Shown: piece after piece, positions 56,201-64,000 of the stretch
Layout of the letters: the number at the start of each line of letters is the position of its first letter
How positions within the stretch are numbered: the stretch's first letter is position 1
Assembly: GCA_037389465.1 (NCBI GenBank)
Contig: JAZARR010000207.1
Location: 35,223-99,222 of the forward strand
Origin: Baylisascaris procyonis
Taxonomy: Eukaryota > Nematoda > Chromadorea > Rhabditida > Ascarididae
Direction of reading: 5' to 3'
DNA length: 64,000 nucleotides
Translations under genes and position numbers: made by a program
Notes under the pieces: model-generated
Database searches by the model: none
Seen by the model: only the letters and a program-made list of their open reading frames with translations
Told to the model about the DNA's origin: nothing

Positions 56201-59200
56201 CACCCATTTATTCTCGTAAACAAATTTACATATAGCACATTGAATTTGCACACTGAATTTTTGTTGTGCGCTCTTCTAGTGCTCTTTAAAATGTCAAACG
56301 TTTTGCAGCAATTAAAGCAATTAAACAAACGCAACAATGGGCATTTCACTAACGTTTCAATTGGCTATGCACTATTCTTCGAAAATCTCAACTGCAACAA
56401 TCGAATGTATTCTATGCAACGATCGAACAACTGGCCTAGAAGGACTGGCTAAAGTTGAAACGAAGTAAGTCAGACCATAATATGAATAGAGAAGCATTCA
56501 GCATCAGGCTATAATATGAGCAGAGAAGCATTCGTTAATGGAGGTACTATAACTTTTTTCATAAATATATAAAAACAACTGGCAGAACGACTGTCCGTTT
56601 ATTAGATCTAGAAAATACAAGGATTTACGCTTCACTCCATATTGTCGACTACCACGATTCATGCATCAATAATCGTTCAATGAATTAAGATGAACGAAGT
56701 AAGTTGGAAAATTGCTGAACTATTGTCATTGTTCACTGAAAATTTTAGCTCAATCATCCAACCCCGTTAATAGCAACAACTTAATGAAATAAAGCAAGAG
56801 AAGCTGAACATAAATTTTAGATGCATCAATATTACCGCATGAAAATATTTAGATATCGAAATTTTCCTAGCGCTTTGAATTTTTTATGCTGAAGCTAAAA
56901 GAAATATGTCGAGAATTCATCGAAAATTTCTTCTACTCTTCGCTTCCGTTTCTAAACGTTTCTTCAAATTTTCACTTCAAAGAATGTTTTTAATACTGAT
57001 CGTTGAATAAATCATCAAATAGGCCGAACATCATTTTGAACCGTTTCAGCTAATCAGTTAGCTCTTCGTAGTATTCAACCTAACCGAGTAACAACACCCC
57101 TCAAATAATTTCATAGAAATAAATTTCATACATTTTTGTTTTTCTTTCGATTCGCAAAGAAGAGGGGCAAATAAACTCCTATTTTAGGCTCCCTCCCCTC
57201 ATTCACTATGATGGTACCAAATGTGAGCTTCATTCAATTCGATCAATAATCGAAAAAACAACCATGCAATGAAGCAATTTTCATGCATTTCGAAGTGATG
57301 AAATATTTATGAAACTTTTCTTTTTTGAGATACACATCTTTTTAATTACTCCTCATTTATCACCTATAATTTTATCAATCTCACCTATCGAGATTATAAA
57401 GTGGAATTTTTCCGATTTTACAGTCGTAAAAGAATATTCTAATTAATTAAAAAGTGGAAAATCTTTTGATAGAATCCATATTCAAATAAGTACTGTAAAT
57501 ATCGTATTCAAAAAAAAATATCCTGCTTAATGTAGTTCTTTTTTTGATGAAATGGTAGAGAGAATTTAATAAGTCAAGTGAAAAAGACGCAAGACAACAG
57601 GAAACAATATGAACTCTATTACTTATTAGAAGAAAAAGTCGACAGAATTCGAAAAGATATTAAGCATTCAAAAATATTTGTAAATAATTGGTCCTTTCCC
57701 AACATTTTTTAAGCGAAATTCAAAAAGCGCAGATGATTTAGATGCGCACATTGATAAAATCGATTCTAGTATTAATCGCACAATTCAAAAATAATACCAC
57801 TATAATTTCATAGAGAAGTTAATATTCATTGAAAATCATTGAAGATTTATTAAATACATATTTTAATTTAACTAGGTAATTTTCATTTATATGCACACTT
57901 ATCGAATCTAAATCGATTTACACCTTTACACTACCACACAACTTCACCTAAGCGGAAGCGGAAACGATATGAAGAAACATTTATTCGTAATGAATGCTCT
58001 GTCGATTAAAATAAATAAATAAATAAATAAATAAAATCGACTACTAGTTAAGTGAATGAAATATTGCAGTTTGAAGCATTTATAAGTGAAGTTTATTCGA
58101 TAAATATTCGAGAGTGTCATTAAAAAAAGTGATTCATTTTGTCAATTTCACATCTCAACAATGACAGTAATTGCATGCATATTCAACTGAAATTAATTCA
58201 CTCATGCTAAGGCGCACACAATTCACAGCTAATGATCAAATTATTCGCAATGAAATAAAAGACGAAATATTTGAAATGAGTGGAAAAGAAATAAAATATT
58301 TAAAATTAGATAAGCAATAAGTTGAGATATTTGAAATGAGGTAAGAAACGAAATGAAATACGTTCAAAACAAATAATCAAGGAATAAGCGATGCAACAAA
58401 TGCGTGCTGAAGACGAGCGTAGACGACTAGATGCACCTATGGATGCATTAATAACGAAATCCTACCCACATATGTTTTGTTACTCCCCTTGCAACAACTA
58501 TTTTGAAAAACTAGTAAACTATAGGCAAATATGCACTAATCTATTCATCTCATACTTTTTAACTCAAAATTTGCATAACATCATAATTTATAATTTGTTT
58601 CTAAAATGATTTAATTTAAAAATACAAATTCACAACAATCAACAAAAACAAAACGCAATAATGCAATGAAAAAAACTCTAATAATCGTAAAGCTTTTAGA
58701 TTTTCTTTACTTAAGCGGGAAGATAATATTGAGAGTACTTAACATAAGTATAGTCATTTCGATGCTTTTATCCATTAGTGTCTTTCAAAGAGAAGATTTG
58801 ATTCTCAAATTACCACAAATCCATTGCGTTTACATAACGTCGACTTAAATATGTACCCATAGCGTAATGACCTCCAATACTATTTTCAACGAGACGAACA
58901 GAACGAAATATGAACGAAAAAATTTCACTTGAATTTTTTTCACTAATTTAAAATATTCCATATGAAATAAGCCTAATTTTATTGAATATCGAAAAATAAT
59001 GTATGGGAAAAAAATGTGATGCAAAACTATAAGTTGCTCAAATGGACTTGAAGATGCGTTCAGGAATTTAAATTAAACCGAAAAATTCAATTGTTAGCGA
59101 ATGTTCAATTGGCAATTTTTCTGCCCTTTCCCTAATGTATTTTGCAAAACTATTTTATGACAACTTTGCATATATACGCGTCCGCTTCGAGTAGGGCAAG

Positions 59201-59276
59201 AAGGGGATCTAAAGCCAAAATTCGTGTTTTGATTGATTAACTACGCCATATTATGCGTTAACCCTTTTGATTTGTA
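53254..59276. other. AT-rich stretch with no established gene
   Basis: There is a G-rich tract at 53316-53344 and an (AAAT)n run at 58009-58034. ORFs at 54684-54887 and 56240-56452 are somewhat protein-like in composition but have no recognisable motif or splice partners, so I do not call them. Confidence 0.5.
58009..58034. repeat. (AAAT)n microsatellite
   Basis: About six tetranucleotide units in an AT-rich stretch. Confidence 0.9.
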
Positions 59277-59278
59277 TG

Positions 59279-59476
59279 AATTTAGAGAGACTTAAAGTGC
59301 TAAAAAAATTTGCATATGAATTTATAGAGATTTAAAGTGCTAAAAAAATTTGCATATGAATTTATAGAGATTTAAAGTGCTAAAAAAATTTGCATATGAA
59401 TTTATAGAGATTTAAAGTGCTAAAAAAATTTGCATATGAATTTATAGAGATTTAAAGTGCTAAAAAATTTGCATGT
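59279..59476. repeat. Tandem repeat, 40-bp unit, about five copies
   Basis: The unit (tttatagagatttaaagtgc then taaaaaaatttgcatatgaa) recurs every 40 bases at 59321, 59361, 59401 and 59441. The first copy differs at two to three sites and the last is truncated. Confidence 0.95.
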
Positions 59477-60680
59477 ACTTTAGATCATGTTTGCTTATAG
59501 AAAAACGAATCTTTTGTGGAAAATTTGTGCGATCGATCGAATCAATTAAAATGAGAACGCGTTATTTTCAATACTTCGTGTTTTTTAATTGAATAAATAT
59601 GAACTAAGTGAAATACTAGTGCTCATATCATAAGGGCTCTCTTAGCGCAGTTTTCCGCTTATTATTCTTGATTTTTTCTGATTCGAACAGTGTTTATTTT
59701 GTTTAATTTATCAATCCTGGCCATTTTATGTTTTGCACATTTCCGTTAAATCTTAGTTGAACTTAGATATAAACTTACTAATAGTTAGCTATATTGAGCG
59801 AATGTGACGTTACACTATTTATTTAGAGAGACAATAATGTACAAATGGCAAATGCAAAAAGAGGAATGGAGAAATAGTCATATATTAGAAATTACGAAGG
59901 AAATTCTTCTTCAGATGAAAGACCGATTATAATATAAGAGATAACCAATGGACGATATATAAACACCTAACAATGATAATGGGGAATTTGAAAAGAAACG
60001 AGAATAGTGGTTTTTTTTTAAATTAAAAGATTATTTGTCCTCAAAGATAGGATTGAATCGTTTAAAATACGCTTCTAACATATTATCTAGCGATAAGATT
60101 ACACAACTGAAAATAACTGTAGTGTTAAAATTATTCCTCCTAGTTGTTTACTTTGCAGGGTAACTAGGCTTCCCTATTCAGTTACTAATAACTATGATTT
60201 TATTGTGCGCATCGATTAGACTTTCAATATTCGCATGAGAAAATTATAAAAAACAAAATTATTTTAAAAAACTCTATACCTACGAAAGTCAAGTAAACAG
60301 TAAACTTCATAATAAAAGTCAGTTAACAGTTGTGCTATTGAACGTGATTGCAGAGAAGATCTTCAATATTAACATGTTCCACTCATTAAGAACTAGAAAG
60401 CGCATCAGTGGAACACTGGCACAATATGTGCTTTTGCAATCAGCGCCTATCACAAGAACTTATTCAGTCAATTGCCAATAGATGAAGAAATACACTCAAT
60501 ATTGCATTCATATTTTAAAAAAACCGACCGCTCGCAAAAATTACTGCAAAAAAAGGAATCATTTTTCTACTTCTGGCAGTTATGAAATTGCAGTCTAATC
60601 GATGTAATATATGTGCAAAGTTTCAGATACATTTAAATACGTATAAGCTCTTTAGAAGCTTTTGTGGATGGGCATGAAAA
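59477..60680. other. AT-rich spacer, nothing recognised
   Basis: No ORF above 60 codons and no repeat is seen. Confidence 0.5.
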
Positions 60681-60974
60681 TTGGATCAAGATTTTCATGT
60701 GACGTTAGAATGTCGATCAAATTTCACGGCTCTAGCTTCATTAGTTGTTGAGTTGAAATTAATGAATAGACGAGAGAAGAAATTAGCAGAGAAAAGACAA
60801 GATGAAACTAATGAACAGAGAAGAAAAGAGAAGAAATTAAAAGAGAAAAGACAAGATGAAATTAATGAACAGAGAAGAAAAGAGAAGAAATTGAAAGAGA
60901 AAAGACAAGATGAAATTAATAAACAGACAAATCGAAATGAAATGCGATTGAAATTGGCAACATCAAATGGCTGA
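60681..60974 (+). CDS. Candidate ORF with an 18-residue charged repeat, unassigned
   Basis: The frame runs 97 codons to TGA. After an ordinary start (residues 1-30) it contains three copies of a 54-base unit (about 60770-60930) encoding RREKKLKEKRQDEINEQ-type repeats, predicted to be a continuous charged helix or coiled coil. The unit length is a multiple of three, so the repeat keeps the frame. That can indicate a real coding exon, or simply a purine-rich minisatellite with a lucky frame. No flanking exons or domain identify it. Confidence 0.25.
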   Translation: MDQDFHVTLECRSNFTALASLVVELKLMNRREKKLAEKRQDETNEQRRKEKKLKEKRQDEINEQRRKEKKLKEKRQDEINKQTNRNEMRLKLATSNG

Positions 60975-63900
60975 TCGACTATGCAAATAGGATCGATAAA
61001 AACCCTATATCAAGAACGTTTTATATGGAGTCCAAAAAAATATTGAAACTGAAGAAATTTTGCAAGAAAAAAACCAATGCTGCGAATCATATAGACCATC
61101 CATGAAATTGATACAGTAAAATTTTCAACAATTTCTTTTTCAACTTCAAATATAGAGAGAGGAAATTGATTTCTTTTAATGGGCAATCAAATGGGATTTT
61201 ATTTGGAAGAGAAGAGTTGATACAGCTGCCTATAGTCTATCAGCTGCAAATATATCTACTTTAAAATTCAATTAATGCTAGACGAATTAGAGTTGTCGGA
61301 TTCTTGAAACGCTTACGTATTTAATTACTGAAATGTGAAGAATTTTTCCTGGCTTAAACAATTATCCAGCAGATGTTTTATGCCAAAAGTAAATCTTAGT
61401 GCTAAAAGCAGGTGAGTAAATGAACAAATAGGTAATGAGCAATTTATTTACGATATTATCGTATTCACCTTAGCGTCATCATCTCGCTAGCGCCACTAAT
61501 AGTGCCGCTTAATGATTATTGCGCAAACATAAATAATTGTTGACAGAGAGAGAGAGAGGGAAGAAATATTCGGCAGAAATTTAATTTCTATGAAAATAAT
61601 AATCGATTTCTTTAAATAAGATGTTTTCTATCAGCTAATTAAATTTAAACCTTTCTTAAGGTTCAACGTTTCACTTATCGCACTACCTGATCCGTAAATA
61701 AACGATTAATTCAGTGAAAGATTAGTCACCTAGGATGAGAAAGAAGGCACAAGATTTAGGAGTGTCAAAAGCTATTTAGAAGTGAAAAAAAAATGAAGCT
61801 GCATGAAGCCTAGCATTGAAGGTTTGCGGGGTGCAGAATCCAGCCTATTGCAAAAAAAAAAAAAAAAAAAAAATTCGGGCTAGATTCTACGCTAAAAACC
61901 GGACATCAAACCGGATACCTACACAATAAACCGGCTTCTTAACGATCCCGGTTCTAGTATCGAGTACGTCGGCAGCGCGAAGCTAAATCGAATCCTTGTT
62001 AGAGAAGAAGAGTATGACTACAAATTCACTAATTGGACAACTCAAATGAATCAAAGTATATGTATGCATCGAGATCACTTGCAGGTGTGATGAGCTTGCT
62101 ACCTAGCGGTAATTAGCAATCCCTAGAGGATACACACAGCGCTCCACTAGAACAAATTTCAATCGCTTGCATGTTAAAACATTCTTCTAACGTCGGCAGC
62201 TATAACTATAAATTCTTCTATCAATAAGTCACGTAAGTGGTACTAGAATTAATCGACTCAAAACGTAGAACTAACAAAATCAAAGTTTCAGTTTTTGATG
62301 GCCACTGAAAACCAATCCTACAGCGATGAAGAACCTTGATTTTTCACGTACGCGCCGAAAGCTCTGCCATTGCGCTATTATGATTGCTCTCCTCAGTCAT
62401 TTTTTCGCTTAAGTCTCATCAAACGCCAACATGCAAAACGTTCGTTGAGAAAATATGGCCAACAATTAGGACAGAAATGACCTCTGATTACAGTCAACTA
62501 TTTTAATTCCACTAAGACTAGTAAGTCTGGCTGAAACTAGAATTAGCTAAGCAATTAAGCGAATATAATTTTTTTTCGACATTAATATACGAATGTGAAA
62601 GTTGGCATGAGAAGTCAACTTATCTAATAAACCTTATACCTATCAAATATCGCAATTCAGCTATCATTAGTTGTCAAATTCAAACAGACAGACACGCAAA
62701 CACATCTAGGCATACATAAACGCATAAAATCCCAATTATAAAAAAATAAAGAGAAATCGTTGATTACGACATTATGGCTGGGTGATTGAATCTGTAATCC
62801 CCCTCCCTCTCGCCTCAGAAGTGAAATACCTTTTCTTAGCTCTTGAAATCAATAGAAAATATTCCATTTAGTTTAGTAGAATGTTATAAATTGTCTAACT
62901 TTTAGATCTGTAATCTCTCGCCTCAGAAGTAAAACAAAATTGCCTAACTCTGTAATTTCAACATTCAAATAAGATTAAAGATCGAAGCTAAGGAACTCTA
63001 AGCCGATATTATAACGGCTTTTAGAAGACTGGCTTCTTCCCGATCGGCAGGCTTTTTAGCTCTATTTCATAAATTCTCCTAATCTCTATGAAACGTTTTC
63101 GAATAATATAAAATAAAAAAAAACAAATTAAAGGGAATACTGACGAATTAATTGTTGAATCGCTTTAGAATATCAAATAGTGTCTCATCGCTAAAACTTC
63201 GATGCTAGAAGCTCGAGTTCATCAGTCATAAATTTATTGAGGGCAACCTTTCATTTGACGGATTGAAGTGAATCGCATGAGTGCCATTTGCACTCTTTGA
63301 TATGAATCTGAGAAAAAAAAGAAGTCAAAGAAAAAAATCGAGAAACATGAGTTTTATCCTCTATGAAACATATATTAAAATATACTTCAAATTATAGAAT
63401 ATTACATTGAAAATATATTTTCAAAATTATTCTCTTATGCAAATTATTCCTCTCTCTTCCTTAATTCCTCTCCTCCCCCCCCCCTTCCAGTTTTTCAGAA
63501 GATCTAAACAATTATTGAAAAGATTGCATTAATGATGTTAGAATATTGTGAGTAAAAGGAGTGATATTTTAATAAATGGATCTATTGGGATTGAATGGTG
63601 GGAAGAAAACGTCCCCGAAGGCGTCAAAATTCCAAAAAAATTATCGCAAACAGCCTAAGAAACCTTGCACGATGGATCCCTCCTCCACTCCCCCCCCCTC
63701 CACCCAGTAAAAGAAAATATTAAACATCCCTCTTATTTCAAGAAATATTTAACACTGGATTGCATTAACGAACTAATCAAAAACATCACCTGAGATTTTA
63801 TGCTTTCTTTTCATTAAAAATTTTTGAATTGATTGAGTATTTATGAAGAAATGCGTGAAAAAGACCATCCAATCAATCAAAACAAGTCAAAAAAAACAAT

Positions 63901-64000
63901 GATTTAGAGTAAATAAGGTCTGCACACAAAGATTAGCTACCATCGTGAAAGTGAACTAGACGATGCTTATTGCAAGAGAAATGCGATCGGAGGACACACT
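60975..64000. other. AT-rich stretch with no gene seen
   Basis: A poly(A) run at about 61853-61873 is flanked by an imperfect inverted repeat (agaatccagcc and ggctagattct). A GA run lies at 61545-61558, and C-rich tracts at about 63474 and 63690. No coding region is supported. Confidence 0.5.

Noticed and set aside
62330..62400. tRNA-like A box on the minus strand (tagcgcaatggcagagc)
   Set aside because: No B box with the right spacing and no acceptor stem pairing could be found.

Overview
The window looks like nuclear DNA of a nematode. It is AT-rich, has cis-spliced genes with mostly short to medium introns and TTTCAG-type acceptors, has a candidate spliced-leader acceptor two bases before a start codon, and carries a nematode-style nucleotide-sugar transferase gene. 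Low gene density and large repeat-filled introns would fit a parasitic clade III (spirurid or filarial-like) worm, but that placement is inference.

Layout. (1) 1-18203, plus strand: the C-terminal half (seven exons, 324 residues visible) of a long-chain acyl-CoA synthetase. Two of its introns are packed with unrelated satellites. One is a 12.5 kb intron holding about 61 copies of a 195-bp unit, each with a G-quadruplex-type block. The other is a 2.7 kb intron holding about 41 copies of a 50-bp unit. (2) 18.4-26.95 kb: a non-coding block followed by an intact 8-exon gene (369 aa) for a type II membrane nucleotide-diphospho-sugar transferase-like protein. (3) 27.27-28.0 kb: a fold-back (MITE-like) inverted repeat. 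(4) 29.4-36.34 kb: a second, decayed copy of the block in (2). The transferase there is a pseudogene lacking exons 2-5, and a 58-bp minisatellite built from 19-bp submonomers has expanded upstream of it. (5) 45.73-40.0 kb, minus strand: a 7-exon gene (429 aa) for a secreted or surface protein with a signal peptide, fibronectin-III-like folds and a hydrophobic C-terminus. One of its introns carries the same 58-bp minisatellite. (6) 46-64 kb: mostly AT-rich DNA with no gene I can establish, apart from a GC-richer island at 46.04-46.9 kb, a few candidate short ORFs and small tandem repeats.

No tRNA, rRNA, CRISPR array or prokaryotic operon is visible. The three genes belong to separate processes: fatty-acid activation, glycosylation, and the cell surface or adhesion. 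The distinctive content is the repeat biology: intronic G4 satellites, a satellite that evolved from 19-bp to 58-bp units and occurs at two loci, a segmental duplication with an abruptly homogenised patch, and a long hairpin element.
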